NCBI RefSeq assembly: GCF_021405525.1
Contig: NZ_JAGQAG010000001.1
Span: 2,728,001 to 2,792,000, forward strand
Reading direction: 5' to 3'
DNA length: 64,000 bases
Source of the DNA: Ruegeria pomeroyi
GTDB taxonomy: Bacteria; Pseudomonadota; Alphaproteobacteria; Rhodobacterales; Rhodobacteraceae
A program made the translations under genes and the position numbers. The stretch's first letter is position 1. The number at the start of each line of letters is the position of its first letter. The notes under the pieces are model-generated. The model was not told where the DNA came from and did not search any database. It worked only from the letters and a program-made list of their open reading frames with translations. This document shows, piece by piece, positions 36,061-46,453 of the stretch.

Positions 36061-36109
36061 CCGGGGCTTTGCCCCGGACCCCAAGGTATTTTTGAACAGA
36101 AGAAAGCGG
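36061..36109 (+). repeat. Dispersed palindromic 3'-end element, copy 2, in a gene-free stretch
   Basis: CCGGGGC-TTT-GCCCCGG (36061-36077) is followed by ACCCC, GGTATTTTTGAACAG and AAGAAAGC, the same order as at 34783. It lies in the 522-base gene-free stretch 35963-36484. That stretch otherwise shows no supported coding region; its right end contains two GTTAACCT copies (36319 and 36333) and the AT-rich promoter zone of the HutC-type gene. Confidence 0.65.
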
Positions 36110-36484
36110 AAGATGCGCTGACTGTGCCCGGGGCCGCCATGCTCGGATGCTTGCCGGCGCGCACGGCGCCGTGACCTCTCAAGCGAATCGCTGCGGGCAG
36201 GGAATGGCGCGCAGGACGGACGCATTGAGGGCGCTCGAACGACCGGGTAGCGCGGCTGCAAAGAGATCTACTCGCGCTCGTGAAGCTGGGGCGTGCCCAC
36301 GCGGGGCATCTCCGCCTCGTTAACCTCAACACGTTAACCTTAATACTGACGATGTTCTTTCCCTGTATCGAATATGCGTGATGTTGACGCAGATATGACG
36401 CTACTTAGGGTCAACTCCCCTTTACTCTTTCCGAAAAATGCGGGCACAAACACGCACGGAATATAGGCAAAGGACCATTCACCC

Positions 36485-37186
36485 TTGAAACAGCAGAAGC
36501 GAACCAGCTTTCATGCCGTCCGCGACGAGGTGAAACGCCGGATCGAAAGCCGGATTTGGCCGCAAGGGACATTGCTTCCAACCGAGTCGGAACTTGCAGA
36601 AGAGTTCGGCTGTGCACGTGCCACGGTCAACAGGGCCTTGCGCGAATTGGCCGAGCAGGGATTTGTCGAGCGCAAACGCAAGAGCGGCACCCGGGTCAAG
36701 ATGGCGCCGGTCCGGCAGGCCCGTTTCGAAATCTCGCTGGCCCGCCGCGTGGTCGAAGAACAGAATGCCGATTACCGCTATGCGCTGGTCGAGCGGGCGG
36801 TGATCACCGCGCCCGCCTGGCTGGCTTCGCAACTGGGGCTGCACCCCGGCACGCGGGTGCTGCACCTGCTGTGCATGCATTATGCCAACAACCAGCCCTT
36901 TCAGCTTGAAGAGCGCTGGGTCAGCCTGTCCGCCGTCCCGGCGATGGAAGAGGCCGATCTGAGCCGGATCGGCCCGACCGAGTGGTTGCTGACCGCGATC
37001 CCTTTTACCGATGCCGAAATCGCCTTTGGCGCCATCGGCGCCGACGGGCGGCTGGCCGAGTTCCTGTCGACCTCCGTCGGCATGCCGGTGATGCAGATGG
37101 AGCGCACCACCTGGCTCAAGGGCGAGCCCGTGACCTTTGCCCGACTGACCTATCATCCGGGCTATCGCGTCCGGACCGCCTATTAA
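36485..37186 (+). CDS. GntR family regulator, HutC/UTRA subfamily
   Basis: 233 residues from a TTG at 36485, accepted because AAAGGA (36469-36474) is ten bases upstream and no ATG lies nearby. The winged helix (EFGCARATVNRALRELAEQG) is followed by a UTRA ligand domain (about 80-230). HutC proteins repress histidine utilisation and sense urocanate, but no hut genes are present here, so the ligand is unknown. Its stop overlaps that of the convergent Lrp gene by three bases. Confidence 0.88.
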   Translation: MKQQKRTSFHAVRDEVKRRIESRIWPQGTLLPTESELAEEFGCARATVNRALRELAEQGFVERKRKSGTRVKMAPVRQARFEISLARRVVEEQNADYRYALVERAVITAPAWLASQLGLHPGTRVLHLLCMHYANNQPFQLEERWVSLSAVPAMEEADLSRIGPTEWLLTAIPFTDAEIAFGAIGADGRLAEFLSTSVGMPVMQMERTTWLKGEPVTFARLTYHPGYRVRTAY

Positions 37187-37641
37187 CCGATTGGGCCGGG
37201 CAAGCGTTCTTCGCTGAGCAGCACATTGGCCTCGACCTCGCCCGCACCGGGCAGAGTCATGATCCGGCGGCGCAGGACGCGTTCGAAATCGGCCAGATCG
37301 CGCGCCACCACGCGCAGGCGATAGTCGTAGAGGCCCAGCACATGTTCGACCGTCTGCACCTCGGGGATGGCGCTGACGGCGCGTTCGAAATCCTCGAGGC
37401 TGACGCGCCCCTTGCGCGCCAGCTTGACCCCCAGAAACACGGTGACGCCAAATCCCAGCGCCTCGGCGTTCAGGCGCAGGCGGCGGCCCTTGATCACGCC
37501 CGCCTCCTCCAGCCTGCGGATGCGCCGCCAGGTGGCAGGTTGCGACAGGCCAAAACGCCGACCCAGCGCGCCCGCGCTTTGGGTCGCATCCTGGGCCAGG
37601 GCGCGCAACAGCTTGCGGTCGATCTCGTCCAGCTCGGTCAT
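37183..37641 (-). CDS. Lrp/AsnC family regulator (second of an overlapping pair)
   Basis: 152 residues: an N-terminal HTH (FGLSQPATWRRIRRLEEAG) and a RAM ligand domain (about 65-145). Start overlaps the stop of the upstream Lrp gene by four bases, so the two are translationally coupled. Paired Lrp proteins may form heteromers; the pair is divergent from ilvC. Heme-pathway AhbA/AhbB decarboxylases are also paired Lrp-like proteins, but no heme genes are here, so regulators are favoured. Confidence 0.88.
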   Translation of the reverse strand: MTELDEIDRKLLRALAQDATQSAGALGRRFGLSQPATWRRIRRLEEAGVIKGRRLRLNAEALGFGVTVFLGVKLARKGRVSLEDFERAVSAIPEVQTVEHVLGLYDYRLRVVARDLADFERVLRRRIMTLPGAGEVEANVLLSEERLPGPIG

Positions 37642-38093
37642 ACCGGCAGCACCTCGTCCCGCTTGAGCCGCGCGATATGCATCAGCGCCTCGATATCGGC
37701 AATATGCGGCAGGGTCAGGATGCGGTCGCGATAAAGCTGCTGGTAATGGGCCATGTCGCGGGCGATCACCGACAGGCGCACATCGACCCGGCCCAGAAAG
37801 GTCTGGATCTCGATCACCTCGGGCACCTTGCGCGCGGCCCCGATGAAATCGTCAAATGCGCGCGGCTGGGTCTTGTCGAGCGTGACGCGCAAACTGACCT
37901 CGACCGCAAAGCCCAGCGCCGCCCAGTCGATCACCGCCTCCTGCCCCTGGATGATACCGGCGGCCTGCATCTTTTCGATCCGCCGCCAGCAGACGCCCGA
38001 CGTGATCCGGCAGCGCTCGGCCAGTTCGGTGGCGCTGAGGCTGGGGTCGGCCTGATAGTGGCGCAGAATGCGGCGGTCGATATCATCGAGCAT
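37638..38093 (-). CDS. Lrp/AsnC family regulator (first of an overlapping pair)
   Basis: 151 residues, with HTH (ELAERCRITSGVCWRRIEKM) and RAM domain. It shares the overall plan of its partner but is clearly diverged, not a recent duplicate. It is divergent from ilvC across a 131-bp gap with AT-rich periodic TTTC/GAA tracts that could bind Lrp-type octamers. Control of branched-chain amino-acid synthesis in response to an amino acid is a reasonable inference. Confidence 0.88.
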   Translation of the reverse strand: MLDDIDRRILRHYQADPSLSATELAERCRITSGVCWRRIEKMQAAGIIQGQEAVIDWAALGFAVEVSLRVTLDKTQPRAFDDFIGAARKVPEVIEIQTFLGRVDVRLSVIARDMAHYQQLYRDRILTLPHIADIEALMHIARLKRDEVLPV

Positions 38094-38095
38094 GA

Positions 38096-39247
<1,152 letters not shown>

Positions 39248-39269
39248 TCCGCAGGTTCAGGAACACGAA

Positions 39270-39296
39270 GGGCGCGCCGATTGCGCGCCCTCTTTC
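39270..39296 (+). terminator. Intrinsic terminator of ilvC
   Basis: GGGCGCGC-CGATT-GCGCGCCC (39270-39290) is a perfect 8-bp stem followed by TCTTTC. It also lies at the end of the convergent NYN gene. Confidence 0.85.
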
Positions 39297-40086
39297 ATTG
39301 CAGCGGCGAAGCGGGGTGAACATGAACCCGCGTTTCCTGCCCTTCTCCTGTCAAACGAAAGAGGTTTTGACGCTTGGACAAGTAGCCGCGCCAGGTTTTG
39401 TCCGGGTGATTGCTGATTCGAACATCATGGCTCGCACGCATCAAACCGTTGAGCTGCACAAGCGGTACACCCTGAGAAGCGCTGTCATGCTTTGACACCA
39501 CATTGCGCACAAGATCGTGCAACTTGGCCGGCTGGGGGTTGGGGCAGGCCCGCATTTCCTCGCTCGAAGTCTGTGTCGACCTGGGTCTGAGGATGTGGAA
39601 CTCCGAGCATATCGCACGAAATCCGGGCGGGCTCTTGTCTTCGCCACTGCCAATGACACGCACGCCACGTTCGATCAACCGGGTTGCAAGATGGCTGAAA
39701 TCACCATCCGAACTGACGATCATAACCGTGTCCACCTGCCTGCAGCAGGCAAGCTCGATCGCGTCAATCGCAAGCAGGATATCGGCGGAATTCTTGCCGG
39801 ATCCGCTATGGATCACCCGGAACCCGGGCGTTTTCTCCCAGTTCGGCAATCTGCTTGCATCCCCATACACTCGCCGAAACCGGGCTGGGGCAACGTTCTG
39901 CGCGATCTTCCCGATCTGAGATGCGTACTCGGCACTGATATTTTCACCATCGATCAAGAGCGCGAAACCGGGCCTGTCCATTCTGTCGTTAATCTCATAT
40001 TGCAACTTCGACTCTAGTTGCACGAAATGGCGGCAGAACTTTGACTGAGTTGAGAAAGTTTCGCCCCGCTCCGAAACGTTCGTCAT
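39295..40086 (-). CDS. NYN-domain (LabA/DUF88-like) nuclease with C-terminal LOTUS/OST-HTH domain
   Basis: 263 residues from the ATG at 40086, preceded by GAGG; a start at 39981 (MDRPGFALLIDGEN) would remove 35 residues and is also possible. The NYN domain shows the acidic PIN-like signature: LLIDGENIS, NSADILLAIDAIEL and VSSDGDFSHLATRLIERG. A LOTUS-like winged helix occupies about residues 165-245. NYN-LOTUS proteins are thought to act on RNA. Codon usage is more AT-rich than its neighbours, suggesting acquisition. It is divergent from a DMT transporter gene. Confidence 0.85.
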   Translation of the reverse strand: MTNVSERGETFSTQSKFCRHFVQLESKLQYEINDRMDRPGFALLIDGENISAEYASQIGKIAQNVAPARFRRVYGDASRLPNWEKTPGFRVIHSGSGKNSADILLAIDAIELACCRQVDTVMIVSSDGDFSHLATRLIERGVRVIGSGEDKSPPGFRAICSEFHILRPRSTQTSSEEMRACPNPQPAKLHDLVRNVVSKHDSASQGVPLVQLNGLMRASHDVRISNHPDKTWRGYLSKRQNLFRLTGEGQETRVHVHPASPLQ

Positions 40087-40140
40087 TGACCTCGGAAAGA
40101 AGCAGAGGCCTTCTGTCGACACCTCATCAACGGGAAGACA

Positions 40141-41061
40141 ATGACCCAATCCCCTGACATAACGGCGAAAAGCTGGGCCATGGTGGCGACGCTGGGCTTT
40201 GTCTGGGGCGGGACATTCCTGGTCAACGAACTGGCGCTTGAGGGGATCACGCCGTTCTGGCTCGCCGCCGGGCGGGTCTGTTTCGGGGCGGTGCTCAGCA
40301 CGCTGGTCTGGCGCCTCATGGGCGGCCGTCTGTTTTCGGCGCCGCTGAGCCGGTCAGAGCGCCTCTCGCTGGTGACCATCGCACTGCTCAGTTCAGCGGT
40401 GCCCTTCTCGCTGATCGCATGGGGTCAGCAATATGTGACGGCGGGGTTTACCGGCGTCTCGATGGCCTCGATCGCGCTGATGGTGCTGCCGCTGGCGCAT
40501 TTCCTTGTGCCGGGCGAGCGAATGACCTGGCGCCGCGCGCTGGGGTTTGTCATCGGCTTTGCCGGGGTTGCGCTGCTGATGGGGGCGCAGGCGTTCGAGA
40601 GCAGCGGCGCGACGCTGGAACTGCCCGGGCGGCTGGCCTGTCTGGCGGCGACCGCCTGTTACGCGGTGGCCTCGATCCTGATGCGGCGGCTGCCGGCGGT
40701 CGATCCGGTCGGCCTGTCGACCGTACTCTTGCTGATCGGGGTGGTCGCGGTGCTGCCGATGGCCTGGATCGCCGAAGGCCCGCCGCCCTCCACCGATCTG
40801 CGCACGCTGGGCCTGATCGTGTTCCTGGGCATGGTGCCCACGGCCGCGGCCAATCTGCTGCGCGTCACCCTGATCCGCAGCGCCGGGCCGGTGTTCATGA
40901 GCCTGACCAACTATCAGGTGCCGGTCTGGTCGGTGCTGCTGGGCGCGGCCCTGTTGGGAGAGCCGCTGCCGCCGGTCCTGCTGTGGTCGCTGCTGCTGAT
41001 CCTGACCGGGGTCGGGCTCAGCCAGTATGGCGCGCTCAGGCGCCTGTTCGCCCGTCAGTAA
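40141..41061 (+). CDS. DMT superfamily transporter (EamA)
   Basis: 306 residues with ten hydrophobic helices in two EamA repeats (about 10-140 and 150-295). The RhaT/YdcZ-type motif near helix 4 (GFVIGFAGVALLMG) is visible. Such proteins export or import amino acids and other small metabolites; the substrate cannot be assigned. Its stop overlaps the stop of the convergent PEBP-like gene by seven bases. Confidence 0.88.
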   Translation: MTQSPDITAKSWAMVATLGFVWGGTFLVNELALEGITPFWLAAGRVCFGAVLSTLVWRLMGGRLFSAPLSRSERLSLVTIALLSSAVPFSLIAWGQQYVTAGFTGVSMASIALMVLPLAHFLVPGERMTWRRALGFVIGFAGVALLMGAQAFESSGATLELPGRLACLAATACYAVASILMRRLPAVDPVGLSTVLLLIGVVAVLPMAWIAEGPPPSTDLRTLGLIVFLGMVPTAAANLLRVTLIRSAGPVFMSLTNYQVPVWSVLLGAALLGEPLPPVLLWSLLLILTGVGLSQYGALRRLFARQ

Positions 41062-41546
41062 CGGCCAATCTTGAGTTTCACCCGGTCCAGCACCTTGCCA
41101 TCGGCGCCCACCGCCTGCACCACCGCCTCATAGGTGTTGCCACGCCCGCCCGAGCAGGGCGGCAGATAACCCTTGGAGGCGTATTCGCCGGTGCTGCGCG
41201 CCGGGGCCACAACCCGTACCCCGCCCGGCAGTTTCGCGGTCATGCCCGGCACCGCGGGCAGCTTGGCGCTGGCGCCCTTGACCGGATAGCCGATGGTGCC
41301 ATGCCCGCCCTTGCTGGAGAGCGGCTTGTAGCTTTTGTCGTTGTACTGAACCACCAGCATCACCGTGCCTTCAGGGATGCCCGCCACCTGCATCGGCGGC
41401 GTCGCACCCTTGCCGCCCTGCAACTGGCAATGCTGGCCCTTGGGGATCTTCTTGCCGTCCCAGGGTGGCAGCAGATCAACCGTCATCCCGGCCTGGGCCA
41501 TTCCGGCCGAAAGCAGAAATGCAAAAGTGGTCAAAGAACGAAACAT
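41055..41546 (-). CDS. Secreted PEBP-like (YbhB/YbcL-related) protein
   Basis: 163 residues from the ATG at 41546, chosen for AGGGAGA upstream and the resulting signal peptide (about 1-20, SAGMAQA). The segment PPMQVAGIPEGTVMLVVQYND resembles the ligand-binding core of phosphatidylethanolamine-binding proteins, although the DPD motif is altered. Two Cys (HCQL and PPCSG) may form a disulfide. A periplasmic binding role is likely; the ligand is unknown. It lies just downstream of the glmM end. Confidence 0.72.
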   Translation of the reverse strand: MFRSLTTFAFLLSAGMAQAGMTVDLLPPWDGKKIPKGQHCQLQGGKGATPPMQVAGIPEGTVMLVVQYNDKSYKPLSSKGGHGTIGYPVKGASAKLPAVPGMTAKLPGGVRVVAPARSTGEYASKGYLPPCSGGRGNTYEAVVQAVGADGKVLDRVKLKIGRY

Positions 41547-41598
41547 CCAGAATTCTCCCTGTTCAACGGGGGCAGGATGCGCAGCGCCGCGCCTGTTT

Positions 41599-42945
41599 TC
41601 AAGCCTGGATCGCGCCGGCCACCGCCTCGACCACGCTGTCGACGGTCCGCTCCAGCAGCGCCTCGTCCTCACACTCGGCCATCACCCGGATCAGCGGTTC
41701 GGTGCCAGACTTGCGGATCAGCAACCGGCCAGAACCGTTCAGCGCCGCCTCGGCCTCGGCAATCGCGACCTGAACCGGCGCAGTGTCAAGCGGCGCCTGG
41801 CCGGCGGCAAAACGCACATTCTTGAGCAGTTGGGGAACCGGTGTGAACTGGCGGGCAAGCGCGCTGGCGGGTTGGCCAGACCGCACCATCTCGGCCAGGA
41901 AATGCAGCCCCGCCATCAGCCCGTCGCCGGTGGTGGCATAATCGCTCATCACGATATGGCCCGATTGTTCGCCCCCTAGGTTGAACCCGCCCTCGCGCAT
42001 CCGCTCGACCACGTAGCGGTCGCCGACGGCGGTGCGTTCCAGCCTGATCCCTTGCCCGTTCAGGAACCGCTCCAGCCCCAGGTTCGACATCACCGTTGCC
42101 ACCAGCGCCCCACCGGCAAGCTGGCCTTCGGCGGCCCAGCGTGCCGCCAACAACGCCATCAGCTGGTCCCCATCTGCGGGGGTGCCGGTCTCGTCGATCA
42201 TGATCACCCGGTCGGCGTCACCGTCCAGCGCGATCCCCACATGGGCGCCATGCGCCACCACCTGTTCGGCTGCCGTCTGCGGATGGGTCGAGCCACAGCC
42301 CCGATTGATGTTCAGCCCATCGGGCGCGATACCCACCGGGATCACATCGGCGCCCAGTTCCCACAAGATCTCGGGCGCGGCGCGGTGGGCCGCACCATTG
42401 GCGCAATCCACAACCACCTTGAGCCCGTCAAGCCGCAGCCCGCGCGTGAGCGAGGATTTGACCCGTTCACCATAGCGGAACCGTGCATCGTCCACCCGGC
42501 GCACACGACCGATATTGTGCGCCTGTGCCAGCCGCACACCGGTAGCGACCATCTCCTCGATTTCCATCTCGGCCTGATCGGACAGTTTGAACCCGTCGGG
42601 ACCAAAAAACTTGATCCCGTTATCCTCGGCCGGGTTGTGGCTGGCGGAAATCATCACCCCCAGATCGGCCCGCATCGAGCGGGTCATCAGCCCCACCGCG
42701 GGTGTCGGCACCGGGCCAAGAAGCAGTACGTTCATGCCGGTCGAGGTCAGCCCCGCGGTCAGCGCGCTTTCCAGCATATAGCCCGACAGGCGGGTATCCT
42801 TGCCGATCACCACACGGTGCACACCGCTGGCGTCACGGCGGAAATAGCGGCCCACGGCGGCGCCGATCCTCAGCGCCATCTCGGCGGTCATCGGGTGGGT
42901 ATTGGCGGTGCCCCGCACCCCATCGGTACCGAATAGCTTGCGCAT
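41599..42945 (-). CDS. glmM: Phosphoglucosamine mutase
   Basis: 448 residues. GlmM interconverts glucosamine-6-phosphate and glucosamine-1-phosphate on the way to UDP-GlcNAc for peptidoglycan and lipopolysaccharide. The N-terminal [12 protein letters not shown], the active-site Ser in [16 protein letters not shown], the metal loop DGDADR and the C-terminal [12 protein letters not shown] phosphate loop are intact. It is the last gene of folB-folP-glmM, 39 bases after folP. Confidence 0.97.
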   Translation of the reverse strand: MRKLFGTDGVRGTANTHPMTAEMALRIGAAVGRYFRRDASGVHRVVIGKDTRLSGYMLESALTAGLTSTGMNVLLLGPVPTPAVGLMTRSMRADLGVMISASHNPAEDNGIKFFGPDGFKLSDQAEMEIEEMVATGVRLAQAHNIGRVRRVDDARFRYGERVKSSLTRGLRLDGLKVVVDCANGAAHRAAPEILWELGADVIPVGIAPDGLNINRGCGSTHPQTAAEQVVAHGAHVGIALDGDADRVIMIDETGTPADGDQLMALLAARWAAEGQLAGGALVATVMSNLGLERFLNGQGIRLERTAVGDRYVVERMREGGFNLGGEQSGHIVMSDYATTGDGLMAGLHFLAEMVRSGQPASALARQFTPVPQLLKNVRFAAGQAPLDTAPVQVAIAEAEAALNGSGRLLIRKSGTEPLIRVMAECEDEALLERTVDSVVEAVAGAIQA

Positions 42946-42984
42946 CCCCGCCTCGCTTTTCTTGAAATCCCTGGCGGAACAGCT

Positions 42985-43983
42985 TTAGCGGACGGCGGCC
43001 CAGAGGCGCAAGGCCTGCGCGGTTTCGGCCACGTCATGCACGCGCAATATCTGGACGCCCTGCGCAAGCCCCGACAAACCAACGGAAATCGAGCCTGGCC
43101 CGCGCGCCTCGGCGCGCGGTTCTTTGCCGATGGCCCCAATAAACCGCTTGCGCGAGACACCTAGCAAGATCGGACAACCGATGCCGTGGAACAGTGACAG
43201 GTTTCGTAGCAGTGTCAGATTGTGTTCCTGCGTCTTACCGAACCCGATCCCGGGGTCGATCATGATCTGCCCCCGGTCCAGCCCGGCGGATACCAGCCGC
43301 GCCACCTGCGCGGCCAGAAAGTCATACACATCCAGCAGCACATCATCGTATTGCGGGTCCTGCTGCATGGTCGCCGGATCACCCTGTGCATGCATGATAC
43401 AGACCGGAGTCCGCGTCTCGGCGCAGAGGGGTGCCAGCGCGGCGTCAAAGGTAAAGCCCGACACATCGTTCACCAGGCTTGCACCGGCGACCAGCGCCGC
43501 CTCGGCTACGCTGGCCTTGCGGGTGTCGATGGAAATGGCAGTGCCGGTTTCAGCCCGGATCACTTCGATAACGGGTGCGGTTCGACTGATTTCATCCTCC
43601 GCAGGCACCTCAGCCGCACCGGGCCGCGTGGACTCTCCGCCCACGTCGATCAGGCTCACACCCTGCGCGACCATTTCAATTGCGGCACGACGGGCGGCCT
43701 CGACCTCGAAATGGCGCCCCCCATCCGAGAAGCTGTCAGGCGTAACGTTGAGAATACCCATCAGATGCGGGCGGTTCATGTCGAGCCCGGCCAAGGCCGG
43801 ACGTGGCAGCGTAAGCCGTTCAAGATACGACATCGGGATCTCGCCGACCGGGATCACCGCGCCCGGCTGCCCTCGACGCAAGTGCTCGGCATGGGTGAAC
43901 CAAAGCGCGCTGCCCGCCAGCGGCTCTGCGTCATTGGGCCGTACTGCGCCCTGCTGCACCAGCGGACGAAAATAGTCGCTCAC
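42985..43983 (-). CDS. folP: Dihydropteroate synthase
   Basis: 332 residues from a GTG at 43983 that overlaps the TGA of folB (GTGA). An open frame continues further upstream but only antisense-free within folB. FolP joins p-aminobenzoate to the pterin diphosphate. Family motifs are MGILNVTPDSFSDGG, DVGGESTRPGA, NDVSGF, and the C-terminal GVSRKRFIG. About 60 N-terminal residues precede the usual start of the barrel, which is why it is longer than the usual 270-290; a later start (ATG near 43832, MSYLERL) is possible. Confidence 0.95.
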   Translation of the reverse strand: MSDYFRPLVQQGAVRPNDAEPLAGSALWFTHAEHLRRGQPGAVIPVGEIPMSYLERLTLPRPALAGLDMNRPHLMGILNVTPDSFSDGGRHFEVEAARRAAIEMVAQGVSLIDVGGESTRPGAAEVPAEDEISRTAPVIEVIRAETGTAISIDTRKASVAEAALVAGASLVNDVSGFTFDAALAPLCAETRTPVCIMHAQGDPATMQQDPQYDDVLLDVYDFLAAQVARLVSAGLDRGQIMIDPGIGFGKTQEHNLTLLRNLSLFHGIGCPILLGVSRKRFIGAIGKEPRAEARGPGSISVGLSGLAQGVQILRVHDVAETAQALRLWAAVR

Positions 43984-44900
43984 AGGTCGGACTGCTCCAC
44001 CGGAACCGCGCGCAGCGGCACATCGGCCCCAACAGGCAGCGACGCGCCAATCACCAACATCTCGCCTGCCTCGAAGGTGGCCGCGAACCAGGCGGCCAAC
44101 GCAACCGCCTCGGACGGTTTGGCCGAAGGGCCATCCACCGCGTCGAGTACGATCTTTGAGGGTGCCCAGACACATATCTGACCGTTCTTCATCGCCCAGT
44201 CCAGTTCGGTCCGGGTCGAGACCACCTTGCAACGCAGATCGCGCGCGGCCAGCTGCCAGGCGTTCTGCTCGATCGCCAACAGGTCGATGCGACGCTGGGT
44301 CATCGCATGACCGGTCTGTGGGACCGCAAGGTCCGACGCCCCGACACAGATGATCAGAGGACGGTCGCGGTGTTCCAGCTGGTCGATCCAGCCTTTGAGG
44401 TTATCCGACGCAATCGCCGCGTTGGACAGGTAGACAAGGCGCGGATGGGGGCGCAGATCCTCGGTCTGGTCCACATGCAGCTTGTCGCGACCGCGCACGA
44501 TCTCGACCCCCAACGCACCGGGGCCGCGATCCAGCTTCTCGATGCGGACAAAGGCGCGCACTGCCTGCGGCTCGTGCAGGATGAGCTCGGCCACGCGTTC
44601 GGCCAGCGTTTCAAGCAGGTTCAGCCGCTCTTCAGCCAGCGCGCGAGCAATTGCCTCGGTCACGCGATCATAGGACAGGATACGGTCGACGTCGTCGTCG
44701 ATGGGGCCGGTCAGCGGCATCACCTCGACCACCACGTTGAAACAGATGCGCTGGGTGGTGCCGCGTTCGGCCTGGAATGCGCCGATCTCGACCTCGACCA
44801 CATGGTCGCGCAACGAGATACGGTCCAGCGGACCGCGCGATGCCGTCGCTTCGGAACGCTCCGAGGGATGGGCAAAGGCGAGGCGGATTTCGGAACTCAT
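43980..44900 (-). CDS. folB: Dihydroneopterin aldolase fused to a second domain
   Basis: 306 residues, about 2.5 times the normal FolB. Residues about 25-140 are FolB: the tunnelling-fold start DRISLRDHVVEVEIGAFQAE, the LNLLETLAERVAELIL helix and the VRIEKLDRG strand. Residues about 150-306 form another alpha/beta domain (RPLIICVGASDLA, then VWAPSKIVLDAV and SEAVALAAWFAATFEAGEML) that resembles the amino-acid-kinase-like MfnE group in outline, though without a clear phosphate loop. FolB splits dihydroneopterin to hydroxymethyl-dihydropterin. It starts the folB-folP-glmM operon. The second domain's role is unknown. Confidence 0.9.
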   Translation of the reverse strand: MSSEIRLAFAHPSERSEATASRGPLDRISLRDHVVEVEIGAFQAERGTTQRICFNVVVEVMPLTGPIDDDVDRILSYDRVTEAIARALAEERLNLLETLAERVAELILHEPQAVRAFVRIEKLDRGPGALGVEIVRGRDKLHVDQTEDLRPHPRLVYLSNAAIASDNLKGWIDQLEHRDRPLIICVGASDLAVPQTGHAMTQRRIDLLAIEQNAWQLAARDLRCKVVSTRTELDWAMKNGQICVWAPSKIVLDAVDGPSAKPSEAVALAAWFAATFEAGEMLVIGASLPVGADVPLRAVPVEQSDL

Positions 44901-44999
44901 CTGGCGGGCCTTTCCGGGGTCGTGTCAGTCTGCCCTCAATAGGCGCAGATCCAGCCTATAGCAGGACGACATGCGCCGCACCAGTTATCGAATGCGTCA

Positions 45000-46376
45000 T
45001 CAGGTGACGCGAAACCAGCTTGTCATGCCCGAAGACGCATGACCCAGCATGTGGCAATGCAACAGCCAATCGCCCGGATTGTCGGCGATCAGCGCAATCT
45101 GGCGGGTTTCACCACGCGCCACCAGCACCGTATCGCGCCAGGGGCCAAGCTCTCCGTTCGGGGCAATCACCCGGAAATGGTGTCCGTGCAGGTGCATGCC
45201 ATGGTCAAAGGCGGTTTCGTTGACGAATGCGATCCGGTGCAGGCTGCCGCGCGCCGCGTCCAGGAACGGGGTTGCGGGTCGGTCAGCCTGACCGTTCAGG
45301 GCCCAGAACCGGCCCAGCTGCGCCAGTTCGCGCCCGCTCAACTCGGTCTCGCCCAGCCGCGCGCTGTCGAGCCAGCGCATCGCGCCGCCCTCCAGCCGCA
45401 TCTGGTGCAGTGGGCTGTCGGCCAACCCCTCGATCACCGGCAGCGGGTTGGGCGGCAACGGCACAGGCGCCTCGCGGGTGGCACGCGCGCCCTGCCCCGC
45501 GACGTCGAACCGGCACAGGCCATAACCACCGTCCCGCTCGATACTGAGAAGGCTGGCGGCGGTGCCGCTTTCGGCGGTGATGTCCACGATCAGGTCGGCC
45601 CGCTGCGCCGGTGCCAGGGGAAAGGCACCACTGACCGGCAGCGGTTCCTCCAGCGGCATCCCGTCCAGCGCCACGATCCAGCCCTGCATGCCGTCGAGTC
45701 CCAGCTCGAATACCCGCGCATTGGCCGCGTTGATCAGCCGCAACCGCAGCCGCGCGCCCTGCCTTGCAGGATAGGCCGGGTCGAAACCGCCATTCACCGT
45801 CAGCAGGTTGCCCAGCCGACCGGCATGGCTGAGGTCATGGCCATTGTCGAAATCGCCCGCCAGCGCGCCGGTTTCGGGATCGAGCCGCCAGTCGTCCAGT
45901 ACCAGCACCCATTCGCCGTCGATATCGGGCGCGCTGGGTTCATCGACGATCAGGGGTCCATAAAGACCGCGCGCGACCTGCTCCATCGACCGGTTATGCG
46001 AATGGTACCAATAGGTGCCCGCGTCAGGCAGGGTGAAGTCATAATCGAAACTGCCACCCTGTGGCACCGCCTGTTGCGTCAGGCCGGGCACGCCGTCCAT
46101 CGCATTGTCGATGCGGATGCCGTGCCAATGCACGGCGGTCGGTTGCGGAAGCTCGTTCATCAGGCGGCGGCTGAGACGCGCGCCCTGTGCAACCCGGATT
46201 TCCGGCCCCGGCGCGCCGCCCTCATAACCCCAGATCGCGGTGTCGGGATAGCCCTCTGGCGCGATCTGCCGGCGTGCCTCGCGCGCGGTCAAAGTGACCG
46301 GCCCGGCTGCGGCCAGACGCGGCAGCAGCGCGCTGGCAGCCGCGGCTTTCAGAACATGTCGGCGAGTCAACAGCAT
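45000..46376 (-). CDS. Tat-exported multicopper oxidase
   Basis: 458 residues. A twin-arginine signal (TRRHVLKAAAASALLP) directs export of the folded, copper-loaded protein. The four copper-binding motifs are complete: HWHG, YHSHN, HGMHLHGHHF and HCHMLGHASSGM, the last with the type 1 Cys and a Met axial ligand. It resembles the three-domain CueO/laccase group and should oxidise Cu(I) or phenolics in the periplasm. It stands alone; no copper efflux genes flank it. Confidence 0.94.
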   Translation of the reverse strand: MLLTRRHVLKAAAASALLPRLAAAGPVTLTAREARRQIAPEGYPDTAIWGYEGGAPGPEIRVAQGARLSRRLMNELPQPTAVHWHGIRIDNAMDGVPGLTQQAVPQGGSFDYDFTLPDAGTYWYHSHNRSMEQVARGLYGPLIVDEPSAPDIDGEWVLVLDDWRLDPETGALAGDFDNGHDLSHAGRLGNLLTVNGGFDPAYPARQGARLRLRLINAANARVFELGLDGMQGWIVALDGMPLEEPLPVSGAFPLAPAQRADLIVDITAESGTAASLLSIERDGGYGLCRFDVAGQGARATREAPVPLPPNPLPVIEGLADSPLHQMRLEGGAMRWLDSARLGETELSGRELAQLGRFWALNGQADRPATPFLDAARGSLHRIAFVNETAFDHGMHLHGHHFRVIAPNGELGPWRDTVLVARGETRQIALIADNPGDWLLHCHMLGHASSGMTSWFRVT

Positions 46377-46453
46377 TGCGGGCCTCCTTCATCGCCCGCA
46401 ATATAGTCTTGCGCCAAGCCCCTGCCAGCAGGGTTCCAGCGCGGGTGCGTCAC

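Noticed and set aside
36319-36340. Two GTTAACCT copies, considered as a CtrA or phosphate-type box
   Set aside because: TTAA to TTAA spacing is ten, not seven, and no matching consensus is met; left as an observation only.
37183-38093. Lrp pair as siroheme decarboxylase subunits (AhbA/AhbB, NirD/H)
   Set aside because: No heme or nir genes nearby; divergent placement from ilvC favours regulators.
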